A DNA stretch of 41,416 nucleotides from NCBI GenBank assembly GCA_030698495.1, contig JAUYKA010000004.1, forward strand, positions 1-41,416. Reading direction: 5' to 3'. The position numbers and the translations under genes were made by a program. The notes under the pieces were generated by a model, which worked only from the letters and a program-made list of their open reading frames with translations, did no database searches and was not told the origin of the DNA. This DNA is from a bacterium (GTDB lineage Bacteria; Patescibacteriota; Andersenbacteria; UBA10190). Positions 18,780 to 25,602 of the stretch are shown one piece after another (within the stretch, counting starts at the first letter, position 1; every line of letters starts with the position of its first letter).

Positions 18780-18846
18780 TTCCAGTATCCAAACATTAGC
18801 AAGTGCGTCCTTGCTTTTTCCTGCCGGCCATGTTACAAAATCGTTT

Positions 18847-19545
18847 ATGGCGCAATCAATAAAACTCAAAGCCGAAACACGCGACCAGAAAACCAATACC
18901 GTCCGCTCGGGCGGCGATATTCCCGCTGTTCTCTACGGCCATAACATCAAGAACCAGAACATTAAAGTCAATGCCCAAAGCTTCGACCGTGTCTTCGAGC
19001 AATCCGGCTTTACCACCCTACTCAATCTTGATGTTGCCGGTAAAGCCCACCATGTTCTTATCCGCGATATCCAACTGCACCCCCTTAAAGGTGATGTTAC
19101 TCACATTGACTTTTATCAGGTTCGCCTCGACGAAAAAGTCACCGCCGAAGTGCCTCTGGTCGCAGTAGGCGAATCTCCGGCCGTAAAAGACAAAGGCGGT
19201 ATTTTTGTCCGCAACATGGACACGCTGGAAATTGAAGCCTTGCCGCAAAACTTGCCGCATGAAATCCCTTTCGACATTTCCGCTATAGCCGAATTCGACG
19301 AACCTATTCATGTTTCCGATCTAAATATTCCCGAAGGAGTGGCCATCTTAAGTGCCGCCGAAGAAGTTGTCGCGCTGGTCCAACCGCCGCGCAGTGAAGA
19401 AGAACTAGAACAACTCTCCGAAGAAGCCGTGGAAGATGTCGAATCCGTCGAAGGCGTCAAAGATAAAGAACCCGAAGCTGAAGGCGAAAACGCCGGAGAA
19501 GAATCAGCCAAGAAGGAAGAAACTCCCGCCGAAGACAAAAAATAG
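18847..19545 (+). CDS. rplY: 50S ribosomal protein L25/CTC form
   Basis: Binds 5S rRNA. 232 residues, so it is the long CTC form. The L25 domain covers about residues 1-95 (LKAETRDQK, IPAVLYGH, the HPLKGDVTHIDFYQV segment). The TL5/CTC C-terminal beta domain runs to about residue 185, and the last 45 residues are an acidic Glu/Asp/Lys tail. The ATG at 18847 starts the conserved sequence; the open frame continues to 18622 only because it runs through repeat copy C. A hairpin terminator follows at 19554. Confidence 0.93.
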   Translation: MAQSIKLKAETRDQKTNTVRSGGDIPAVLYGHNIKNQNIKVNAQSFDRVFEQSGFTTLLNLDVAGKAHHVLIRDIQLHPLKGDVTHIDFYQVRLDEKVTAEVPLVAVGESPAVKDKGGIFVRNMDTLEIEALPQNLPHEIPFDISAIAEFDEPIHVSDLNIPEGVAILSAAEEVVALVQPPRSEEELEQLSEEAVEDVESVEGVKDKEPEAEGENAGEESAKKEETPAEDKK

Positions 19546-19553
19546 CATAAAAT

Positions 19554-19585
19554 AATTATCCCTAGGGTTTTCCCTGGGGATAATT
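19554..19585 (+). terminator. hairpin after rplY
   Basis: AATTATCCC-AGGG pairs with CCCT-GGGATAATT, about 14 base pairs with a four-base loop. No clear T-run follows, so it may act as a transcript-end stabiliser or a weak terminator. Confidence 0.5.
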
Positions 19586-19634
19586 GTAAGTACGTCACTC
19601 AACTCTGCTGTCGCGCGGAAAAAATATTCCATAA

Positions 19635-19663
19635 TTGACATACCTGATTAACTCAATTATCCT
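19635..19663 (+). promoter_or_regulatory. promoter of pyrB
   Basis: TTGACA (19635-19640), 17-base spacer, TATCCT (19658-19663). The leader to the ATG at 19741 is about 70 nt and ends with a strong ribosome site (GGAAGGAG, about 8 bases upstream). Confidence 0.65.
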
Positions 19664-19740
19664 CTTGTTGATATTGTTGATAATTTGGGTTGTTCTCTAG
19701 CACATTACCAATTCAATTTCTTCTGGGAAGGAGCGAGACG

Positions 19741-20850
19741 ATGAAGATTCGTTGGAATGATTTCCCGCACGTCTATGAAATGCAGCAATTTTCAGCCGAG
19801 GATATGGAGGCTATCATCGGACATACGCTGGCTATGGAAGATGCTATGGCAGCACTAAAACCGCTGCCCCGATTAAGTCAACCGCACCCTTGGAATGTTC
19901 GCTTACTTTTCTATGAGCCCAGCACCAGAACGGAAATGACCTTCATTGATGCCGCGCTGGCTCTCGGCTGCAACTTCCACGCCGTCAAAGACCCGAAAAC
20001 GTTCTCTTCGGCCATCAAAGGCGAATCGTCTTTTGCCGCTGTTGCCGCGTACGGTTGTACCGGCGGCATGGGATACTTGCGTCAAAGCGATATGCTTATC
20101 ATTCGGCATAACGAAGACAACGCCACTCGTAGAGCCGCGGAAATAATCAATGCTGCTTTGGATGACAAAGAACCGCGTTTGTCGTTGGCCGCCATCAACG
20201 CCGGTGACAGCAAAAACCAACACCCTACCCAAGCTCTTGTTGACCTGGCGACAATCTTCAAAGAAAGGCAAAACGGAAGCCACCCCCTGGACGATCTCAC
20301 CGTTCTCTTCCCGGGGGACTTACAGCGCAGCCGCGTCATTAACTCACTGCTCTATTCCTTTGGCAAGTTTGGACACGACCACCACATTAGCGTGATCTTT
20401 TGTTGTCCTAAGGGTTTTGGTCCCAAGGTGGAGATTCTGGAATATCTCGCTCGGCACCACGTCGCCTTTGAATTTCGCTTTAAGAAAAACGACTTCGTAG
20501 GTTCTCTTCCCGAAGCTGACGTAGTCTACATGAACCGTCTGCAAAGGGAGAGGGTTAAGATCGGGGAGAAAAAAATCCGCCGCAAGAGGCGCCGCGCTTA
20601 TGTTTTCTGGGCTGATTATCTTCGGTACCTCAAAGATGGCGCTTTCGTTATGCACCCACTGCCCATCAACGAAGACCCTGCCGATCCGCCGCCGGAAATC
20701 GATCCCAAACTCATGCCGCTGGCGCACACTAACGACCTCCGTTGCGCCTGGTTTAGGCAATCTCACCGCGGCAAACCAATGCGCACCGCTCTGCTTGACA
20801 TCATTTTTGCCGCCATGGATGAGGAAATGACGGCTATCAAAGCTATCTAA
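19741..20850 (+). CDS. pyrB: aspartate carbamoyltransferase catalytic chain-like
   Basis: Joins carbamoyl phosphate and aspartate in pyrimidine synthesis. The carbamoyl-phosphate loop FYEPSTRTEMTF is near residue 60. The conserved Lys/Ser loop is visible around FSSAIKGESS. HPTQALVDLATIF near residue 160 and MHPLPINEDPADPPPEID near residue 305 are family marks. At 369 aa it is about 60 residues longer than typical ATCase chains, with an Arg/Lys-rich insert (KIRRKRRR) near residue 275. The RBS AAGGAG selects the ATG at 19741 rather than the upstream 19690. No other pyrimidine gene is nearby. Ornithine carbamoyltransferase is the main alternative, but the HPLP region favours ATCase. Confidence 0.82.
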   Translation: MKIRWNDFPHVYEMQQFSAEDMEAIIGHTLAMEDAMAALKPLPRLSQPHPWNVRLLFYEPSTRTEMTFIDAALALGCNFHAVKDPKTFSSAIKGESSFAAVAAYGCTGGMGYLRQSDMLIIRHNEDNATRRAAEIINAALDDKEPRLSLAAINAGDSKNQHPTQALVDLATIFKERQNGSHPLDDLTVLFPGDLQRSRVINSLLYSFGKFGHDHHISVIFCCPKGFGPKVEILEYLARHHVAFEFRFKKNDFVGSLPEADVVYMNRLQRERVKIGEKKIRRKRRRAYVFWADYLRYLKDGAFVMHPLPINEDPADPPPEIDPKLMPLAHTNDLRCAWFRQSHRGKPMRTALLDIIFAAMDEEMTAIKAI

Positions 20851-20857
20851 ATCAACC

Positions 20858-20887
20858 GCCTCGTCACAAAAAAGTGCCGAGGCTTTT
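20858..20887 (+). terminator. terminator of pyrB
   Basis: GCCTCG-CAC pairs with GTG-CGAGGC around an A-rich loop, followed by TTTT (20884-20887). It also faces the 3' end of prmC on the other strand. Confidence 0.75.
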
Positions 20888-20889
20888 CA

Positions 20890-21726
20890 TTACAAGTTTA
20901 ACGTTTGAATTTTGCCTCCTGTAACTTCCACCACTGCCGGAATGCCGCTGGTTTTTATCTGATCAGTATATTTTTGACCATATCTCCCGCCATCAAGAGC
21001 TAATTGCGGCTCAAACTTAAGACCACGAGTCTCAATGGTGTTTGTTTTTAACAACTCTTCAGTTGGTACATACGGGGGGTTACTAACAATCAAATCAACC
21101 TCATTACTGGCAAGTGGAGTTAACATATCGCCTTGCCTGAACTTAATCGTATCCGCCACGTTGTAACGCTCGGCATTCCGCCGCGCCACCGCTAGCGCCG
21201 CCGCTGAAATATCTGTAGCCACCACCCTTAATTCCCTTGTCCCCCATAGCTTTAGCGACGGGGGATGATTCTTAATTCCCTTGTCCCCCATAGCTTTAGC
21301 GACGGGGGATGATTCAAGCAGTAGTGTCACCACAATGCACCCACTACCCGTACCGATATCAGCAATCACTAATGGCCGTTTTTTCTCTCGCGTCATATCT
21401 TCGATTACTTCTAATGCCCTGTCTATTAAATCTTCTGTAGCAGAGCGAGGGATCAATACATCTTTCGTAACAATAAAATCCCGACCGTAAAACTCCTGAT
21501 GGCCTAAAATATATGCCAGCGGCTCACCCGACTGCCTACGCGCCACAAGCCGACTCATCTGATTTTTTTGCTTTTCCGTAAGCTCCTGCTCGCTATGGGC
21601 GTAAAGCCAACTAGATTCTTGTTTACCGACCACACACAAAAGCAACCGCTCGGCATCCAAACGGGGAGCATCAGACACTCGTTCCAATGTCTGGCTAATA
21701 TAAATTAAGGCAATCTCAATTGTCAT
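20890..21726 (-). CDS. prmC: release factor glutamine methyltransferase, modified
   Basis: Methylates the Gln of the GGQ motif in release factors; prfA lies just upstream on the same strand. The helical N-domain (EPLAYILGHQEFYGRDF) is normal. The SAM-binding start is IADIGTGSGC (residues 121-130) and the catalytic NPPY is at 216-219. Two departures are clear. Residues about 139-165 are an insert encoded by a tandem 44-base palindromic repeat read in two different frames. The C-terminus stops soon after LDGGRYG, missing the usual final 40-60 residues (LKPGG... LLLEIG). Activity is plausible since the motifs remain, but it is not assured. Confidence 0.88.
   Translation of the reverse strand: MTIEIALIYISQTLERVSDAPRLDAERLLLCVVGKQESSWLYAHSEQELTEKQKNQMSRLVARRQSGEPLAYILGHQEFYGRDFIVTKDVLIPRSATEDLIDRALEVIEDMTREKKRPLVIADIGTGSGCIVVTLLLESSPVAKAMGDKGIKNHPPSLKLWGTRELRVVATDISAAALAVARRNAERYNVADTIKFRQGDMLTPLASNEVDLIVSNPPYVPTEELLKTNTIETRGLKFEPQLALDGGRYGQKYTDQIKTSGIPAVVEVTGGKIQTLNL
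21227..21314. repeat. tandem 44-base palindromic repeat inside prmC
   Basis: Two near-identical 44-base units, 21227-21270 and 21271-21314. Each contains CCCCC-ATAGCTTTAGCGAC-GGGGG, a hairpin with the TAGCTTTAGCGA core. Because 44 is not a multiple of three, the two units are translated in different frames (ESSPVAKAMGDKG and NHPPSLKLWGTRE). Confidence 0.9.
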
Positions 21727-21729
21727 TAA

Positions 21730-21851
21730 TTAATTTTCAATTATCAATTTCCAATTTCCATTTAAATCCCAATAACCCAATTTCCAAATATTACATACAA
21801 CGGTGTAACTCCTAGCAGGTGGCGTATTGGAAATTGAAGATTGAAAATTTT
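21730..21851. repeat. AT-rich inverted repeat of the AATTTCC type, copy 2
   Basis: The left arm holds AATTTTCAATTATCAATTTCC-like words and the right arm their complement (TTGGAAATTGAAGATTG, AAAATT). It has the same architecture as 5382-5512. It fills the spacer between prmC and prfA. Confidence 0.7.
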
Positions 21852-22911
21852 ATACATACATCTTTCTCTCCGCCTCCCGCAAGTCCTGAAATATCTTGTC
21901 CAGCCATCCCTCCATTACGCTCTCGATATTACTCCACGATTGTTTGATCCTATGATCCGTAATCCTGTCCTGCGGAAAATTATACGTCCTTATTTTCTCC
22001 GACCGATCGCCTGTGCCCACTTGTTGCTTGCGCTCGCTGGCCTCGCTCGAACGTCGTCTTTCCTCTTCCGCTTCTAGTAACCGCGAACGCAAAATACTCA
22101 TAGCCTTTTCCTTGTTCTTATGTTGACTGCGCTCGTCCTGCACCGCTACTACCGTATTAGTCGGCAAGTGAGTAATACGTATCGCCGAACTAGTCTTGTT
22201 AACGTGCTGCCCGCCGGCGCCGCTGGACCGATAAGTATCAATCCGCAAATCTTCCGGCTTTATTTCCATATCAACTTCCTCCGCCTGCGGCATCACCGCC
22301 ACCGTTATCGTCGATGTGTGAATACGACCTTGCTTTTCCGTTTCCGGCACGCGCTGTACCCTGTGTACACCGCGCTCAAACTTCAAAATTCCGAAAACCT
22401 GACGGCCGGAAACTTCCGCGATAACTTCCTTATAGCCGCCTTGCTCATTCATTGAACTGCTCACCACATGCGTTTTCCAACCATGTCTTTCCGCGAACCT
22501 GGTATAAGCGCGTAAGAGCTCCGCCGCAAACAAGGACGCCTCATCACCGCCCGCTCCCGCTCTGATTTCCAAAATAACATCGCGGCTGTCTCTAGGATCG
22601 CGCGGTATTAACAAAGTCTCCAACTGTTCCTCCAGCTTCTTCTTTTCCTCTAACAACCTCGTCTCATCCTCCTCGGCCAAACTTCGCATCTCCCCGTCAT
22701 CGCTGGCAAGCAACTCTCGTGCTTGGGACAACTCCTTTTCCACCCTCTCAAAAGCCTCCGCCAACTCCGCTTTTTCTTTTAAATCCGCATGCTGCTGCGC
22801 CAGCCCTTTCATCTTATTGGTATTACGCATTACAGCCGGATCGCTCATCTGGCTCTCCAACTCTCGTACCTCCTCTGCTAATTTTTCCGCTGCCGGCAGT
22901 TTCATGACCAT
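21850..22911 (-). CDS. prfA: peptide chain release factor 1
   Basis: Terminates translation at UAA and UAG. 353 aa, normal length. The helical domain 1 spans about the first 100 residues. The codon-recognition tripeptide lies in RVPETEKQGRIHTS (PET, the PxT class of RF1, not the SPF class of RF2). The peptidyl hydrolysis motif is SSGAGGQHVNKTSSAIR. The ATG at 22911 fits a leaderless promoter (22918-22946). The neighbouring prmC is its expected modifying enzyme. Since UGA also ends genes here, an RF2 gene is expected elsewhere. Confidence 0.96.
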   Translation of the reverse strand: MVMKLPAAEKLAEEVRELESQMSDPAVMRNTNKMKGLAQQHADLKEKAELAEAFERVEKELSQARELLASDDGEMRSLAEEDETRLLEEKKKLEEQLETLLIPRDPRDSRDVILEIRAGAGGDEASLFAAELLRAYTRFAERHGWKTHVVSSSMNEQGGYKEVIAEVSGRQVFGILKFERGVHRVQRVPETEKQGRIHTSTITVAVMPQAEEVDMEIKPEDLRIDTYRSSGAGGQHVNKTSSAIRITHLPTNTVVAVQDERSQHKNKEKAMSILRSRLLEAEEERRRSSEASERKQQVGTGDRSEKIRTYNFPQDRITDHRIKQSWSNIESVMEGWLDKIFQDLREAERKMYV

Positions 22912-22917
22912 AAATAC

Positions 22918-22946
22918 AGTATATACACCTATCAGCCTTTTCTTAA
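22918..22946 (-). promoter_or_regulatory. leaderless promoter of prfA
   Basis: Minus strand: TTAAGA (22941-22946), 17-base spacer, TATACT (22918-22923). The predicted start is exactly the A of the ATG at 22911. Confidence 0.6.
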
Positions 22947-22979
22947 AACAAACTTAATTAGGCGTGGTTGAGGGCTCGC

Positions 22980-23055
22980 AACATTTGCTTTCAGTAACCG
23001 TCTAAAAGACCGCCAGCCCGGTCCCCGCCTTCAGGCGGAGCAGCGGACCACCCAC
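22980..23055 (+). repeat. structured repeat family, copy D (truncated)
   Basis: Contains the left junction word AACCGTCTAAAAG, the bulge AGCCCGGT and CCCCGCC followed by GGCGGAG. The 3' half of arm 1, the CGCTGG arm and most of the right outer stem are missing or degenerate. It sits between rpmE and prfA. Bases 22947-22979 show nothing more. Confidence 0.6.
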
Positions 23056-23057
23056 GT

Positions 23058-23348
23058 CTATCCAATCTTAACAACCTTGCTTACGCTAGACTTCTTTTTG
23101 GATTTATTTGCCTTCTTCTTGTCCTTGGCACCAGCCTTACTCACGCGCGCTTCCTCCAGCTTCTTCTTAAACTTATCCACGCGTCCGGCCGTATCCACCA
23201 ACTTCTTCTTCCCTGTGTAAAAAGGATGACACGCCGAGCAAACCTCGACATTTATCGCTTTTTCCGTCGAACCCACCTTAAACGTATTACCGCAAGAACA
23301 GATCACCGAAGCTTCAGTATAATATTTTGGATGAATATCTTTTTTCAT
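23058..23348 (-). CDS. rpmE: 50S ribosomal protein L31, zinc-binding form
   Basis: Small large-subunit protein at the subunit interface. [10 protein letters not shown] is the family start. The zinc ligands are CSCG near residue 18 and CSAC near residue 37, and [20 protein letters not shown] is the conserved block. The last 30 residues are a Lys/Ala/Ser-rich extension beyond the usual length of about 70. It is divergent from rpsB; their promoters interleave. Confidence 0.95.
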   Translation of the reverse strand: MKKDIHPKYYTEASVICSCGNTFKVGSTEKAINVEVCSACHPFYTGKKKLVDTAGRVDKFKKKLEEARVSKAGAKDKKKANKSKKKSSVSKVVKIG

Positions 23349-23362
23349 ATTTGTATTAGCGG

Positions 23363-23391
23363 ACTATACATGAAACAATTGATTTCTGCAA
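23363..23391 (-). promoter_or_regulatory. promoter of rpmE
   Basis: Minus strand: TTGCAG (23386-23391), 17-base spacer, TATAGT (23363-23368). The leader is about 10 nt. Its -35 box overlaps the spacer of the rpsB promoter on the other strand, so the two polymerases would compete. Confidence 0.6.
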
Positions 23392-23407
23392 GCACTTAAG
23401 CTATAGT
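23379..23407 (+). promoter_or_regulatory. promoter of rpsB-tsf
   Basis: TTGATT (23379-23384), 17-base spacer, TATAGT (23402-23407). It gives a leader of about 180 nt before rpsB. Confidence 0.65.
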
Positions 23408-23592
23408 GTCCACTATTACTGTTCCTACGGCTTGATTAGCCGGGAATAGTATTTCTTTATCAATAATTCACATCCGGCTCCATTTTCCACACAAAGTTCA
23501 GCATTTTACCCCAACTCCTCCTGAAATATGATTATTTTGGGCTTACGGGGCAGTATGGGAAAATGGGGCCGGAGAGGAAAAAGGAGAAAATT
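23408..23592 (+). promoter_or_regulatory. structured leader of rpsB, probable S2 autoregulation
   Basis: A first hairpin (about 23410-23455) has CGGCT/AGCCG at its tip and TTCC/GGAA, TACT/AGTA below. A long-range stem then pairs 23474-23488 with 23558-23572 (CCGGCTCCATTTTCC with GGAAAATGGGGCCGG), with one U.G pair. It ends nine bases before the ribosome site AAGGAG at 23581-23586. rpsB leaders in other bacteria mediate feedback by S2 (established), so this is the likely role here (inference). Confidence 0.6.
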
Positions 23593-24360
23593 ATGCTAAA
23601 AATAACCGAGGAAAAAAGCGAAACCAAAGATAAACCCTCTCAACCGGTTAAACTACCCGAGCTGGTGGAAATGCTGGAAGCCGGCGTCCATTTCGGCCAC
23701 GAACGCAGTAAACGCAATCCGAAAATGGAACCTTATATCTACCTACAACGCAACCGCGTTACCATTATTGATCTGGAGAAGACCCAGACAGCGCTGGCTC
23801 GCGCCGCCCAATTTATCCAATCAATCGCCAAAAATCCTAGCAAGGAAATCCTTTACGTCGGTACCAAGCGCCAGGCTAGAGCCATCGTTCGCCGTCACGC
23901 CGAGTCGGTAAACATGCCCTATGTCACCAAGCGCTGGCTGGGAGGAACTTTCACCAATTTTTCCACCATCTTAAAAAGCATCGAAAAACTGGATGAACTA
24001 AAAGCGCTGGCCGAATCACCTTCTATTACCACAGCCACTAAAAAGGAAAAAGCGGTCATGCGTAAAGAAATCGAACGACTGGAAGAAGTACTGGAAGGGT
24101 TAATGACTATTCGCACCCTGCCCGCCGCTTTATTAGTTGTCGGCGCCCACGACGAAAAACTGGCCGTTCGCGAAGCTAAACGCATTGGTATCCCGGTAAT
24201 TGGCTTAACTGACACTAACGCCGACCCCAGCTTAGTTGACTATCCTATTCCCGCCAACGACGACGCTGTTCGAGCCATTGATTTGATTGTCGGCGCTCTC
24301 ACCCGTGCTTTTGCTCAAGAACGCGGCATAATTATCAAAAAAGAAGAAAAGACCGTATAA
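23593..24360 (+). CDS. rpsB: 30S ribosomal protein S2
   Basis: 255 aa. The conserved opening MLEAGVHFGHERSKRNPKMEPYI is near residue 28. IIDLEKTQ, the YVGTKRQAR loop, VTKRWLGGTFTNF and the C-terminal GIPVIGLTDTNADPSLVDYPIPANDDA block are all present. It has an N-terminal extension of about 20 charged residues. AAGGAG at 23581 selects the ATG at 23593 over the in-frame ATG at 23563. It is followed by tsf, the usual order. Confidence 0.97.
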   Translation: MLKITEEKSETKDKPSQPVKLPELVEMLEAGVHFGHERSKRNPKMEPYIYLQRNRVTIIDLEKTQTALARAAQFIQSIAKNPSKEILYVGTKRQARAIVRRHAESVNMPYVTKRWLGGTFTNFSTILKSIEKLDELKALAESPSITTATKKEKAVMRKEIERLEEVLEGLMTIRTLPAALLVVGAHDEKLAVREAKRIGIPVIGLTDTNADPSLVDYPIPANDDAVRAIDLIVGALTRAFAQERGIIIKKEEKTV

Positions 24361-24448
24361 TAATTATTACCGCGAAGCGGTAAATCACTGCATTGCAGGA
24401 TCTGGTGAAGCCAGATAATTTAAAAATTTAACAATATAGAAATCTAGT
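24361..24448 (+). promoter_or_regulatory. three hairpins in the rpsB-tsf spacer
   Basis: Consecutive small hairpins: TTACCGC-GAA-GCGGTAA, CTGCATTGCAG and ATCTGG-TGAAG-CCAGAT. An A/T-rich stretch with a possible -10 box (TATAGA, 24435-24440) then precedes the tsf ATG. tsf has no Shine-Dalgarno, so these may attenuate readthrough or separate it from rpsB. Confidence 0.5.
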
Positions 24449-25033
24449 ATGTCTTCCTTAACTCAACTAAAAGAACTGCGCGAACGCACCGGCTGCGGTG
24501 TTGTTGATTGTAAAGAAGCCTTATCCGCCGCTCAAGGCGACATCGACAAAGCTATCGCTGTTCTGCGCGAACGCGGCCAAGTCAAAGCTGCCAAAAAAGC
24601 CGACCGCGCCACCCGCGAAGGCGTTATCAGCACTTACGTACACAACAACAATAAAATTGCCGCTGTCGTCGCCCTGCTTTGTGAAACCGACTTTGTCGCT
24701 CGCAACACTAAATTTCAAGAATTGGCACATAATATCGCTCTCCATATTGCCGCCGCCGATCCATCTGTCATCAGCCCCGACGACGTTCCTGAAGAACTCC
24801 TGCAAGCAGAACGCGCTATTGCCAAAAAACAAGCCCAGCAAGGCAATAAACCGGCCGCAATACAGGAAAAAATCATCAACGGGAAACTGCAAAGCTTTAA
24901 AGCTGAAAAAGCTTTGCTAACCCAACCATTCATCAAAGATCCCGGCAAAACCGTACAGGACTTGATTAACCAAGCCATTCAGGAACTTGGCGAAAACATT
25001 ACCGTCGGCGAAATAAAACGCTTCAGTATCTAA
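24449..25033 (+). CDS. tsf: elongation factor Ts
   Basis: Nucleotide exchange factor for EF-Tu, 194 aa, the short bacterial form. The N-terminal UBA-like domain carries LKELRERTGCGVVDCKEAL. The core has VALLCETDFVARNTKFQELAHNIALHIAA, the TDFV motif that displaces Mg from EF-Tu. The C-terminal part has LTQPFIKDPGKTVQDLI. It ends at a strong bidirectional terminator at 25052. Confidence 0.96.
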   Translation: MSSLTQLKELRERTGCGVVDCKEALSAAQGDIDKAIAVLRERGQVKAAKKADRATREGVISTYVHNNNKIAAVVALLCETDFVARNTKFQELAHNIALHIAAADPSVISPDDVPEELLQAERAIAKKQAQQGNKPAAIQEKIINGKLQSFKAEKALLTQPFIKDPGKTVQDLINQAIQELGENITVGEIKRFSI

Positions 25034-25051
25034 ATTAAGAGCAAAAAGAGC

Positions 25052-25082
25052 AAAACACGCGCGGATAAACTCCGCGTGTTTT
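25052..25082 (+). terminator. terminator of rpsB-tsf
   Basis: AAAACACGCG (25052-25061) pairs with CGCGTGTTTT (25073-25082), about 10 base pairs with an 11-base loop and T-run. Confidence 0.85.
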
Positions 25083-25159
25083 GTTATTCATCTCTGTCCT
25101 CCTCTCCCTTAAATGAGCATTTTTGATTTATTCATTAACGCAACCACACAACGTTAGTA

Positions 25160-25353
25160 GCGACCAACACTCACGACATGCACTTTTGGCGACCGTCTAA
25201 AAGCCTGTCAGCTTGGTTCCCCGCCTTGAGAGCGGGGATGACAGGCTTTTAGTCGATAGCGACCGCCGCTGGAGCGGTCGCTATGCCTTGCCGGCCATAG
25301 CTTTAGCGACGGCTGGTGTCGCTAAAAGTGTATGTTGTGAAAGTGTTGGTCGC
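25160..25353 (+). repeat. structured repeat family, copy E with inserted mini-palindrome
   Basis: Outer arms start at 25160 and end at 25353. They pair over about 34 positions; departures are three G.U pairs on the + strand and a two-base bulge. Arm 1 is CTAAAAGCCTGTCA/TGACAGGCTTTTAG with CCCCGC/GCGGGG. Arm 2 is ATAGCGACCGC/GCGGTCGCTAT around CGCTGG. Between arm 2 and the right outer arm sits an extra GGCCATAGCTTTAGCGACGG unit, the same short palindrome found twice in prmC. Confidence 0.85.
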
Positions 25354-25602
25354 CATAAAAAATGAACTGCCCCCCCTCCCTGGGTATAAGTCACGCAAAA
25401 AAGCTATTAACCCCCCTTGGCGTAACGAACACTTCCTGATAATATTATCAGTAAACAAGCTGCCTGCCGCAAAATACCGCAGCCTACTCATTTTCAAGCT
25501 TCACCTTGGCAAAATAATAAATGAATATCCTTCACAAAAACAAAACAAACAGGTCCTTAAATAACCTGGCTAGTGCTAACACTACCGGGTTATTACTGAA
25601 GG
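25354..25602 (+). promoter_or_regulatory. spacer with two palindromes before the TPR gene
   Basis: CTGATAATATTATCAG (25436-25451) is a perfect 16-base palindrome. A long hairpin at 25560-25594 pairs AATAACCTGG with CCGGGTTATT (one U.G) and TAGTG with CACTA. It ends eight bases before the ATG at 25603 and could mask or expose the weak ribosome site. Nothing coding is seen. Confidence 0.45.

Noticed and set aside
18622-18846. 75-codon N-terminal extension of rplY
   Set aside because: It translates structured repeat C; L25 homology starts at the ATG at 18847.
2100-25360. The three-way-junction repeats as a CRISPR array or as plain terminators
   Set aside because: They are scattered single units without regular spacers, and their size, double arms and orientation do not fit terminators of the adjacent genes.
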